This document shows positions 44,113 to 52,730 of a stretch of DNA of 64,000 nt, piece after piece (within the stretch, counting starts at the first letter, position 1; every line of letters starts with the position of its first letter). Source of the stretch: Cycas panzhihuaensis (Eukaryota; Cycadophyta); contig CM041465.1 of NCBI GenBank assembly GCA_023213395.1, forward strand, positions 183,403,741 through 183,467,740, read 5' to 3'. Below the pieces are notes generated by a model that was not told the DNA's origin, did not search any database, and worked only from the letters and a program-made list of their open reading frames with translations. The translations under genes and the position numbers were made by a program.

Positions 44113-44362
44113 AGTGGTATCAGAGCCAGGACCCAGGTTCAAATCCCGTGGGGGCAACACTGCTTATGGGGGTGGTGGGGTGACGCGCCAAACATCGCCA
44201 ATGCGCAAAATGCCGTCGTAGCCAGGGCCTGTGGGGCGCATGAATGCCGATGAAAGTAGGGCTAGGCGGGGCTAGCCGGTTTGATCCGGGGAGAGGTAAT
44301 GGTTTACTTGGTGGGCGTCTCTTCACTAACACCTCGGGGTTTTGGTGTAACGGTTCGTTACA
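44113..44362 (+). mobile_element. TRIM-2: PBS, core and 3' repeat fused to G3
   Basis: It starts with PBS TGGTATCAGAGCC (44115-44127), then GGTTCAAATCCC (box B-like, 44136-44147), a purine-rich tract 'tatgggggtggtgggg' and a terminal repeat TGACGCGCC... (44180-44362) ending TGGTGTAACGGTTCGTTACA. The last 20 bases equal the end of the G3 3' LTR. The layout and the string GGTAATG...CCTCG(A/G)GGTTTTGGT(A/G)T(G/A)ACGG match TRIM-1. It has no 5' repeat of its own: the end of the G3 LTR takes that place. Confidence 0.8.
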
Positions 44363-44367
44363 TGAGG

Positions 44368-45106
44368 TGTCATTAAAGATCAATTTCCCAAAATCTCTGT
44401 AGTCGTTCATCTTAGGTGACTGCACTGGTGTTCCAGCCAGTGGTGATTCTTCTCCTTTTTCCTCCTCAAGGGTTTCTATTTCTTCCTCTTCACTCTTCTC
44501 TTTAGGTGGTGTGTTTGGAGTGCTTATTGCAATGCTATCCCTTCCAAATAGCTAATTCTTAAATGGTGTCTTTAGGTGCATAGGGTCTGGCACACCTGGC
44601 ACTTGTACTGTCAATGGTGTAACCGTTATATATGATTGGTCAGACCCTCTATCTATTGAATCCTCAAAAAGTTGTCTTGTTAACTTATTTTCCCAATACG
44701 CCAAGGGACCTTCCTCCGCCTTCTTCTCGTTATCACTTAGGTCCTTCGTGGTGCCTTCCACAGGTATATTCTCCTCCTTCCTTAGGGTGTCTTTATGTTC
44801 CTCATTCACTTTTGGTTTTTCTTCCCTTTCTGGGCTAAACAGGTCATACTTGATTGGGGTTGGTGTTAATACCATATGTTCGCCATTATTTCCCTCTCCT
44901 TGCTCCTGAGGTGTCTGGGCTCCACTTGCCTCAGATTTTTCAACAGACTATCCCTTAGTCTTGTTATTATGCGAACTTAGTCTTTTTGCCCTTCTCAATT
45001 TTGACTCTTTTGACCATCGCAATGCTCTCTGTCTACTTGTGTCTTTCCCTTTAGGTGAAGTATCTTTTTGTGGCTCTTCCGCCTTCGAAGGCCTCTTAGG
45101 TGGCAT
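44368..45106 (-). pseudogene. gag: T1 gag1 N-terminal region
   Basis: The start ATG at 45106 opens MPPKRPSKAEEPQKD and a Lys/Arg-rich stretch (RWSKESKLRRAKRL). A stop (KTKG, stop, SVEKSEASG) and others follow. The frame continues MVLTPTPIKYDLFSPER, YWENKLTRQLFEDS, QSYITVTPLTVQVPGVPD and ends PVQSPKMNDYRDFGKLIFND at the G3 insertion, with reading resumed at 38001. The N-terminal extension ahead of the capsid domain is basic and low in order. Confidence 0.8.
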
Positions 45107-45246
45107 TGGAAGGTCCCCTGGCTGTTGAAGGCTTAGTTACAGCCTGCCATCACGACAACAGCCAGGGTCCTCTGTCCTTTGAACATTCCCCCTTATGAAA
45201 CTCCTGGGCCTCGTCCCTCCTCAATGGACGTATGCAATAGAACCAA
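45107..45246 (-). other. T1 5' untranslated region with non-Met PBS candidate
   Basis: The minus strand directly after the LTR reads TTGGTTCTATTGCATACG; T2 has TTGGTTTCGTTGCCTACG. Neither is a Met-tRNA site. The 5' UTR is only 140 bp, in contrast to the kilobase leaders of the Copia elements. Confidence 0.55.
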
Positions 45247-46082
45247 TGTTGACTTTGGTTATCTCTCTCTTGAGATAATTACACTTGTCAAGGTAACATA
45301 GGTAGTCTAGTCTAGGATAAAGTCAACATATTCATCCACATAGATTACACAGATTTATTAACAATTCCACATAATCATGTCACAGTTTACACAGCAATAC
45401 AGTAATCAGCACATATTCAGCATCCAATCTTTATAAAACACATAGAATCAACATCTCCACGTAACTCTTCTTTTATTAATCAATAAGTCTTTGTACACAA
45501 GGTGCTAGAATGCATTCCCTGTGCATTCCAACCACGTACATTGCTATTGTCACATGCGTACTCGAAAGGTACAGAACATTATACACTGCTTTAGGCTACT
45601 GTCATACATACTGGCTCCCGTACCATTGAGTGTCTGAATACTTGGCTCTCACCCTAGCCGAATGATTCTTGTGAAGTCTCTTAAATATGCCTCCTTGGTG
45701 TCCTTTGGCTGAAGGGTTATGACTCCATGTCATAACTGTACCTTTTCAGTCATAAGCATACCTTTTGTTAACCATTAGTTTTCCTTCTTAACTGTTGTCT
45801 CTAACCATCTGTATGTTCGTACATACGTCTGACGTCATCCTAGGTATCCATTTATCTGGCTCTATCGTGCATACCTTTTCTGTTTGCTTGCATACTGTCG
45901 GAGGTACGTATATTGTGTTGCGTACCTTTTCAGGTACGCACCTGTCATACATACCTATAATGCTATTTTTTCCACTTTTCTACCTCATGCGTACCTTCGT
46001 ACGGTCCATACCTGCACATCCAAGGTTACACAGCCTATCTCTGGTCTCCTCATAGCCCAACGTGTCAAATTATGTCCCAACA
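45247..46082 (-). repeat. T1 5' LTR, 836 bp
   Basis: It runs from TGTTGACTTTGG to ATGTCCCAACA and is followed by the target duplication gccat. It shares the perfect inverted repeat GCGTACCTTTTCAGGTACGC (45920-45939) with the other LTR. Confidence 0.9.
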
Positions 46083-46532
46083 GCCATGGGTAAAGAAATC
46101 CATTCTATTGAAAAGAATGGAACTTGGGATTTAATAGAATTGCCTAAAAACAAATAGGCAATCAATTGCAAATGGGTGTATAAAACCAAATTCCAATCTG
46201 ATGGTTCAATCGAGCGTCATAAAGCTCAACTTGTTGCAAAGGAATTTAACCAAAAGGAAGGCATTGACTATGAGGAAATCTTTGCACCTATGGCAAATAT
46301 GAACACCATCAAACTCATATTGGCCTTAGCCACTCAATGCAAGTGGCCAATCTATTAGATGGATACGAAGAGCACCTTCCTCAATGGCAATCTTCAAGAG
46401 GAGGTTTATTCGGAGCAACCTCTTAGTTATGTTGTACATGGAAAAAAACACTTGGTCTATTGCCTCAAGAAAGCTTTATATGGATTAAAACAGGCCCCTT
46501 GAGCATGGTATTCAAAAATCAATGATTATTTT
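46083..46532 (+). pseudogene. pol: Copia-C RT, first part (between T1 and X-2)
   Basis: Reading resumes after T1 as AMGKEIHSIEKNGTWDLIELP, then INCKWVYKTKFQSDGSIER, LVAKEFNQKEGIDYEEIFAPM and NTIKLILALATQCKWPIY, stop, MDTKSTFLNGNLQEEV. It stops at NDYF, where X-2 is inserted, and continues at 50059. Confidence 0.85.
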
Positions 46533-46752
46533 TGTTGGAAAATAGACCTGCAATAAGATATTGGCAAACAGAACAGAATACCTCCACAGGATCGAATGGT
46601 ACCCTTAAGGTACCTCCATTGTATTAACAAAACATAATTACAACGTGATTCAATATGATACACAATATTGTGTATTTATAATACAAGTCATGATGGTGAG
46701 AGTGGGACTCACTTGCATGTGGGATAAACAAATATGCATTAATATTCCAACA
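46533..46752 (-). repeat. X-2 3' LTR
   Basis: It runs from TGTTGGAAAATAG to ATATTCCAACA. The sense-strand polypurine tract AAGGGGGAG abuts it (46753-46762). Confidence 0.9.
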
Positions 46753-46775
46753 CTCCCCCTTAATGCACATTTGGG

Positions 46776-47921
46776 TCATTTGTATTTGCAACGCTTTGTC
46801 CTTGGAAATGTCTTGAGATTGATGTCTTCAACTCAATCCTTGTCTTCAATCTTATAGTAATGTCTTTGATGTAGAATGATGTCTTCATCTTGATTTTCGT
46901 CTTCAATTCTATACTGATGCCTTTGTAAGATGATATTCTCAACTTGATTTGTGTCTTCAATCCTGTAGTGATGATGTTGATGTAGCAACTCTAGCAAGTG
47001 CAAATCCTGATTCTTCATTGCGACTGGTCTAGTTTGATAGTGATGAAGATCCTGTAAGTAACCATCTTCAAACACAACTTGCTTGTCATCATTGTCTTGT
47101 ATAAGTTCTTGATCACCATGTACAACAGTGATTTCTTCAACCTTAGGAGTGGAGTCTTGATCAACTTGCATACTCTTTGAACTTGAATCAATGCTCAAAG
47201 AAGGAACATCATTCAAACTTGAATCAATACTTAAAGTAGAAATATCATCAATATAAGACTCATCCTTTATAGGACCATCGGATTCATATTCAATTTCTCT
47301 TGAAATCATGGTGTCATCTATATAAACCTTTATCAACTCATCACTTTCAACGTCTTCATCAGTAGTTGTAGTCTCATTAATGCATTCAACCATCGTTTCT
47401 TTATATTCAGTAGAAATTTCATCAGTACTCATACATTCTTCATCTTGACATGTCATTTCATCATTGTTGTTGATATTCATTGTACATGCACCATAACCAT
47501 ATCTGACCTTAATTACCTTTTCAATCATTCGTTGTGTCTCTTCAAGAGTTTGTTCAAATACTTCCCTTAGAAAATCCCAAGCTTCTTTAGCAGTACTTGC
47601 GTGTAGAATCATAGGAATGACAAAATGGTATTCGGAAGGAAGATCAGCCTTGTTGAATGCAGCATGAATAATAATGAATGTCTTTCTGTCTTTCTTCTCA
47701 AACATTTCCTTTTCTTCTTCATCCTTAGGGATATCATATTCATCAGTAACAATCTTCCACAAACCTCTAGCTATGAATAAACATCTCATTTTAATTGTCC
47801 AAAAGAAGTAGTCTTCACCATTACGCTTAGGTACTAGAAGAAACGAATCCCTTAGGTCATATTCATTTGTTTCATAAACATACATAACCACATCATTATC
47901 CTCCATGATTGTAAATGCCAT
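46776..47921 (-). pseudogene. gag: X-2 Gag-like protein, one in-frame stop near the end
   Basis: The frame of about 381 codons starts MAFTIMEDNDVVMYV. Residues about 25-60 (KRNGEDYFFWTIKMRCLFIA, RGLWKIVTDEYD) and 60-130 (AAFNKADLPSEYHFVIPMIL, HASTAKEAWDFLREVFE) match the Copia Gag N-terminal and UBN2-type regions. The stretch 150-290 is acidic and Ser/Thr-rich (IDDISTLSIDSSLNDVPSL). Near the end three tandem units of 17-19 residues occur, for example YRIEDTNQVENIIL and YRIEDENQDEDIIL. A TGA stands where X-1 has CAG (IEDKD-Q-VEDI). There is no zinc knuckle. A capsid-only role is inferred; the repeat tail is of unknown function. Confidence 0.8.
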
Positions 47922-49826
47922 TTTCTAACACCACGTCCCTTTTTCAATCAACAAATTCACCCATCAATCTCAACAAACTTTCTCATGTCTCATGTCCCTC
48001 ATATCACTGACTTCATCATCACATCATTGCCTTATGCATCTCACATATTGCCAAATAGTCACATACAAAGAAACACTTACTTCACCATAGAATCAAAGTT
48101 TATACCACATGCATTTCACAAAAATCATGCATACCTCATGTCACCATTAAATCGCCAAGACACACACTTCACTTAATTCAACAATTTTGCTTCCCTGCAA
48201 ATTATTATTCAGGTTGATCACAAAGGACCAAAGCTTGGCATTGAATGGCCGAACAATTTGGTTTACCGTCTCAACGTAACGATCAAATGAATTATTACAA
48301 CAATGCGTGAGTATAAGGAAAAGATATATATATGATATAAAATATATCAAAAACATCATGGCCGCATATTAAACAATGACATTGGGCGATTTTAATATAT
48401 GATAACCGCAAATACATCAAGATAAAGTTGTAAATTCCAAAAATAATGGGACGGACGACTTTATAAAAAAAAGCAACTTGCAATATCCAGAAATGGCAGC
48501 TATTGTATGTCGAAATAATCACGCATGGCGACGGCTGAAAAATAGATGTCTAATGGCGAAAATGATGGCAAACAGGATTATCACGATGCAATGGGCGATA
48601 TCATCTGGTTGTAAATATGTAACATAAATGCCTTCTTCGAAACTATATGATGACAAGAATGCCTGCAAATATCATCGCGCAAACGATGCAAAAATGACGA
48701 AGATCGAACACGTAGTGATATAAACTCCAACGGTGATCAAGTTATTAATGCAAATGGGTGACTTTCTTCAACAAAGGAATTCAAATCATGGCTGCATACA
48801 TGTATGCATCTTTGCATCGAAATTAAATAAATGAACACTACAACAAATGGGGCAATGGCTGCTGAAATATAATGGTGAAATGGCAACGTCAATGTAAAGA
48901 GGGCAAACAGTGAGTTAATGCCAACGTTTGTCTGGGCGACATCGAATGTACCATCCGTGGGCAATCGAATAATATAGAAACAACGACGAACAAATTTATC
49001 TAACTAACGTCTGCGTAATGTTAACATTAGGGTGGCTCAATATATGCGGGTGGTGTTATAAAATGACGGCTGCAGAATGATCAACGCAAACCTTCAAAAT
49101 AATGAACATGGAGCGGGCGACACAATATGATAGTAATATGTATCAACGTGTATATAAAAGACGATTTATGAAAGGGCGACTTAAAATATGTCAAAAGGTG
49201 AATGAAAAATACATCAACGATGAGATTACCCAGGTGAACAGGTTTAAAAATTAATCAAAGCAATTTAAACATGGTGAAGGGAAGCCTCATGGCTGCTCAT
49301 GCGTGAACTTGCAATTGTACTGACTGGCAGTTGAAAATTTCTTCACACTTTAGCGTGGCAAAAGAAAAAGAGAGAAGATTGGAAGAATTCTGAAGAGGAC
49401 AGAATTGACATAGATCAAACCAGTCGAAGAAACAATAGCAAAACTCACTGTACAAAAGAAAAACAATCTAAACACAAGTCTGAAATATATTAACAGAGGA
49501 AGAAGGTGGCTGACGATGACAGATTGCAGAGAACAAATATTTCAAAGGCAGATATTATACATTAGGTAGCTAAATATATTTCAAAATGTACCTTAATATC
49601 TGATCATATTTTTACTTCACGACTCAGCAAATGGCTTCAGTCTACAATTCTCCTGAGGGAATGTCACCCTAATAATTGGCTCTCCAATGCCTTCTAACGG
49701 GCACTAAGGGTTGCAAATGGGTATACGCTGGCCCTCTTCATATATCAACGAATCTAGGGTTTCACCATGTTTCTGCAAAATTAGGGTTTGATCAACCAAC
49801 ACCTTGCTCGAGCTCGTTTGACCTTA
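47922..49826 (-). other. X-2 long non-coding leader with GGGCGA motifs
   Basis: The leader is 1.9 kb with no coding trace. The + strand GGGCGA occurs at 48384, 48593, 48934, 49115 and 49174, with near-matches (tggcga, gggtga) between. The part next to gag (47940-48200) is C/A/T-rich like the X-1 leader. Confidence 0.6.
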
Positions 49827-49838
49827 GCTCAGATACCA

Positions 49839-50058
49839 TGTTGGAAAATAGACCTACAATAAGATATTGGCAAACAAAACAGAACACCTCCACAAGATCG
49901 AACGGTACCCTTAAGGTACCTCCACTACATTAACAAAACATCATTACAACGTGATTCAATATGATACACAATATTATGTATTTATAATACAAGTCATGAT
50001 GGTGAGAGTAGGACCCACTTGCATGTGGGACAAACAAATGTTCATTAATATTCCAACA
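49839..50058 (-). repeat. X-2 5' LTR
   Basis: It pairs with 46533-46752, and the PBS lies directly beside it at 49827-49838. Confidence 0.9.
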
Positions 50059-50254
50059 ATTTTTTGAGACATGGATATCATCGATCCTGATCAGATCCTA
50101 ACTTGTACATAAAAGTTAGGAACAACCATGTTGTCTTTGTCATTTTATATGTTGATGACTTAGTGATCACTAGAAGTGACACTAAGATGATACAAGTTTT
50201 CTAGGATGACCTTAAGAGGAGTTTTGAGATGATTGATCTTGGACTTCTCCATCA
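50059..50254 (+). pseudogene. pol: Copia-C RT, second part
   Basis: LRHGYHRS, stop, SDPNLYIKVRNNHVVFVILY, VDDLVITRSDTKMIQVF, stop, DDLKRSFEMIDLGLLHH. The catalytic YVDD is intact. The frame ends where a foreign LTR start begins at 50255. Confidence 0.85.
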
Positions 50255-50375
50255 TGTTAACATGGCAGTTGTTGGTTAAGCCACTTATTAATGTTAGTGT
50301 GATGACTTAATTAAATGTGATTAACAAAATGGTGTGAGTTATGTGGATGGTCACAACCCTTGTCAGTGACGCCTC
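50255..50375 (+). repeat. LTR start related to the Copia-A LTR
   Basis: TGTTAACATGGCAGTTG...GGTTAAGCCACTTATTAATG parallels the Copia-A LTR start at 5485, and 'ggtcacaaccctt.tcagtgacgcctctt' parallels 5581-5613. Only about 120 bp remain before T4-related sequence. The exact left edge suggests an insertion, but no right end or target duplication was found. Confidence 0.65.
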
Positions 50376-50479
50376 TTGAAATCAAGCGGTAATCAATGTG
50401 ATCAATAGATCTTTGTAGTGAAACCCTATCTCAAATGGCAGTCGACTGAAACCCGATCTCAACTAGGGTATATCGGCCT

Positions 50480-51027
50480 ACCAAATAAATCAACTGGTTA
50501 TACCATAGGGTGTTGCTTGAAGTTGAAGGCAAATCAGATTGCCCGATGTCGAAACATGATTCAATTCAGTATGTAAACAAAAAATACAAAAAAATAAATA
50601 AATAAATAGAAAAAACAATTATAACTCATATCATACAAATAAGCAATATGACAAAAATATGGAGGAAAAGTATATTATCATGAGAAAAATCATGGCAAAA
50701 CAAATAAAGAGATAAAATTGGGAGAAAGTTTTGAAAAATCCAAGTATTCAGCATACGTACCTATCAAAATACACTATGCATACCAAAAAAGTATGCTAGT
50801 AGATACGCAGGGATAATAATAAGGCAAAAGTGACCAAAATACGCTATACGTACCAAAAAAGTACCCATCAAGTACGCATAGAACAAAGTGCAAAAAAGAA
50901 GGAAGTATATTATATGTACCTGCAAGCATTCTCGCACACCACGTAGGACAAAAAACAAGAGAAGACGTAGGCAATATTCGAGTCCAACATCATTCCAATA
51001 AAGACCAAGCTTTTGAAGAAGAAAAGA
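50480..51027 (+). other. T4 spacer with A-rich tract and GTAC repeat units
   Basis: It is the reverse counterpart of T1 25480-26060. It has an A-rich run (50577-50625), 'actcatatcatacaaataagcaatatga', then repeat units 'aaaatacactatgcataccaaaaaagtatgc' and 'aaaatacgctatacgtaccaaaaaagtac' at 50765-50880. There is no coding sequence. Confidence 0.6.
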
Positions 51028-51230
51028 TGTAGAAAATTAGAGCCTCAATTGTGAGGAAGAATGGAATTAGACTCTGTCTCTATTGATGGAGAGAAACCTC
51101 CTTTATATACAACAGACTTGTAACCATTACATGATTGTAATATTAAACACAAGAATTAAATATAATGAGGGTCTTAAACACATTGCCCCCTTTCTCTAAT
51201 GTTCTTAGGATAAAACATTATATTCTAACA
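51028..51230 (-). repeat. Copia-Z 3' LTR
   Basis: It runs from TGTAGAAAATTAG to TATTCTAACA. The + strand TTTATATA at 51102-51109 reads TATATAAA on the sense strand, a likely TATA box. Confidence 0.9.
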
Positions 51231-52730
51231 CCCTCTCTTAATGTTTTATCCTTTTTAAACCTAATCTTTCTCTGAGAGTTTCAAACTTCTCTCTCCTAAG
51301 AGATTTTGTTAATATATCTGCAGTTTGATCCGTTGGTGGACAATATGTTAGATCGATGTCTTTATTTTTCACCTTTTCTCGAATGAAGTGATGATGTACT
51401 TCTATGTGCTTTGTTCGTGCATGCAAAACAAGATTTTTGGCCAAGTTAATTGGACTTTGATTATCACAAAGCAGCATCCTTGGTTCTTGTTGTAGTTGGT
51501 TCATGTCTCTTAGTAGTTGTCGAAGCCAAAGAGCTTCGCAAGTTGCATTAACCGCTGATTTATATTTTGCTTCGGTTGAAGAAAGGGCAACAGTGGGTTG
51601 CTTTTTACTGCACCATGAAATGGCAGGTGACCCAAGGAAAAAACAATATCCACTGGTGGATCTTCTAGTATCCTTATCACTTGCCTAATCAGAATCGCAG
51701 TACCCAATCAATTGTGTTGACTTTTCTTTGTTGTATACCAATTTTAGATATGTTGTCCCTTTCAGGTATTTAAGTATTCCTTTTGCAGCCTTCCAATGTT
51801 TTAGCTTGGGCTCTTGCATATATCTGGAAACCAGGCCTACTGAATGTGAGATGTCTGGTCTTATGCCAGTGAGGTAAATAATACTTCCAATCAACTGTCT
51901 ATAAAGTGTGCAATCAGCGGAAGGCTCTCCTTCTTTTGGGACTAGATTGCAGCTTACTTCCATAGGGGTTGCACATTTGTTGCAATTCTCCATTTAGAAC
52001 TTAGTCAACAAATCTCTGATATACTTGCCTTGTGAGAGTGCAATATGCTTTTCATTTTGCTCAATTTCTATTCCTAGATAGTAGCTCAAAGGACCCAAGT
52101 CAATCATTTTTAAATCCTTTTCTGACTGACTTTTATGCCTGAAATAGACTTGGTGTCATCTCCAGTGAGTATCATATCATCGACATAGACTACTATAATT
52201 GAAATTATTCCATCATTTCTTTTTATGTAGAGGCTTGAATCAGAGTTGCTCCTTTGGAAGCCATTATGAGATAGATGTTGGTCTAATCTAGCGTACCATG
52301 CCCTAGGGGCTTGTTTCAAACCATATAGTGCCTTTTTGAGTTTATATACCATGTGTTCTTGTCTAGACTAGACATAACCTTCGGCTTGATGCATGTAAAC
52401 TTCTTCTTCCAGTTCTCTGTGCAGAAAGGCACTTTTGCCATCTAACTGGTAGATTTTCCAATTCTTTTGAGCTGCTGGTGCTATCACCATTCAAACTGTG
52501 TTCATTTTTGCCACAGGTGAAAATGTCTCATCGAAGTCAATTCCAGCAATCTGGGTGTACCCTTTTGCCACAAGTCTTGCTTTGATTTTTTCTATTTTTC
52601 CATCTGCACCCTCTTTTACCTTGTACACCCATTTGCAATTAACTATTGGCTTATTTGAAGGCAGTTCTATCAAGTCCCATGTTTGATTCTTGGCTATGGT
52701 ATCCATCTCTGCATCCATGGTTGTTTTCCA
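51231..52730 (-). pseudogene. pol: Copia-Z reverse transcriptase and RNase H
   Basis: RT: MDAEMDTIAKNQTWDLIELP, VNCKWVYKVKEGADGKIEK, RLVAKGYTQIAGIDFDETF, then after a stop YQLDGKSAFLHRELEEEVY, KALYGLKQAPRAWYARLDQ and VVYVDDMILTGDD (catalytic YVDD kept). The next part is frame-damaged (about 52000-52110). NCNKCATPMEVSC-like sequence and YRQLIGSIIYLTGIRPDISH follow at 51685-51993. RNase H ends with [36 protein letters not shown] and [19 protein letters not shown] at 51238-51504. Confidence 0.85.

Larger units (their letters stand above)
38002..44362 (+). mobile_element. G3, chromovirus (Ty3/Gypsy) with a TRIM-like extra terminus
   Basis: The insertion is bracketed by perfect TGAGG duplications (37997-38001 and 44363-44367) and breaks T1 gag, which resumes on the far side. 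Inside are a 317-bp 5' LTR, Met-type PBS, leader, gag, protease, RT, RNase H, integrase, chromodomain, polypurine tract and 317-bp 3' LTR. The two LTRs differ at 6 positions by eye. Beyond the 3' LTR, and still inside the TSD, are 250 bp with a second PBS and a TRIM-like LTR. In-frame stops and mutated integrase residues make this copy non-functional. Confidence 0.95.
23315..46082 (-). mobile_element. T1, Ty3/Gypsy (Tat/Athila-like) element, nested by T2 and G3
   Basis: The LTRs are 23315-24093 and 45247-46082, with flanks accat and gccat (a 5-bp duplication with one change). On the minus strand the order is: 5' LTR, gag1 (45106 on), nucleocapsid knuckles, protease, a second Gag-like region, RT, RNase H, integrase, tandem-repeat spacer, extra ORF, 3' LTR. 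Removing T2 and G3 restores continuous gag reading. No chromodomain is seen; the integrase and RT look like the Tat/Athila side of plant Gypsy. Both active sites and frames are damaged. Confidence 0.9.
46533..50058 (-). mobile_element. X-2, second gag-only non-autonomous LTR element
   Basis: The 220-bp LTRs (46533-46752 and 49839-50058) have perfect ATTTT duplications (46528-46532 and 50059-50063). By eye the LTRs differ at about 14 positions, nearly all transitions, so this copy is older than X-1. The PBS is TGGTATCTGAGC (49827-49838, minus strand). Gag is better preserved than in X-1. No pol is present. The host RT reads through cleanly when the element is removed. Confidence 0.92.
17624..50254 (+). 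mobile_element. Copia-C, Ty1/Copia element split by T1 and X-2
   Basis: A 5' LTR and PBS (17624-18202), a 2-kb leader, gag (20212 on), protease, integrase (to 23314) and RT (46083-46532 and 50059-50254) are in order on the + strand. T1 is inserted exactly between WKAT and the next RT-linker codons, with flanks accat and gccat. X-2 is inserted in RT with a perfect ATTTT duplication. An LTR-like insertion lies in the protease region. RNase H and the 3' LTR are missing: a foreign LTR start takes over at 50255. Confidence 0.9.

Noticed and set aside
44136-44146. GGTTCAAATCC, a perfect Pol III box B-like word suggesting a tRNA gene or SINE
   Set aside because: No matching box A or cloverleaf is seen. 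The context is a PBS, core, purine tract and LTR inside one TSD, so a TRIM-like origin explains it better. The box B likeness is kept only as a note.
50577-50625. A-rich run that could be a LINE or SINE poly(A) tail
   Set aside because: It is the reverse complement of the T-rich spacer in T1 (25950-25980) and T2 (32460-32500), so it is part of the T1-family 3' region.
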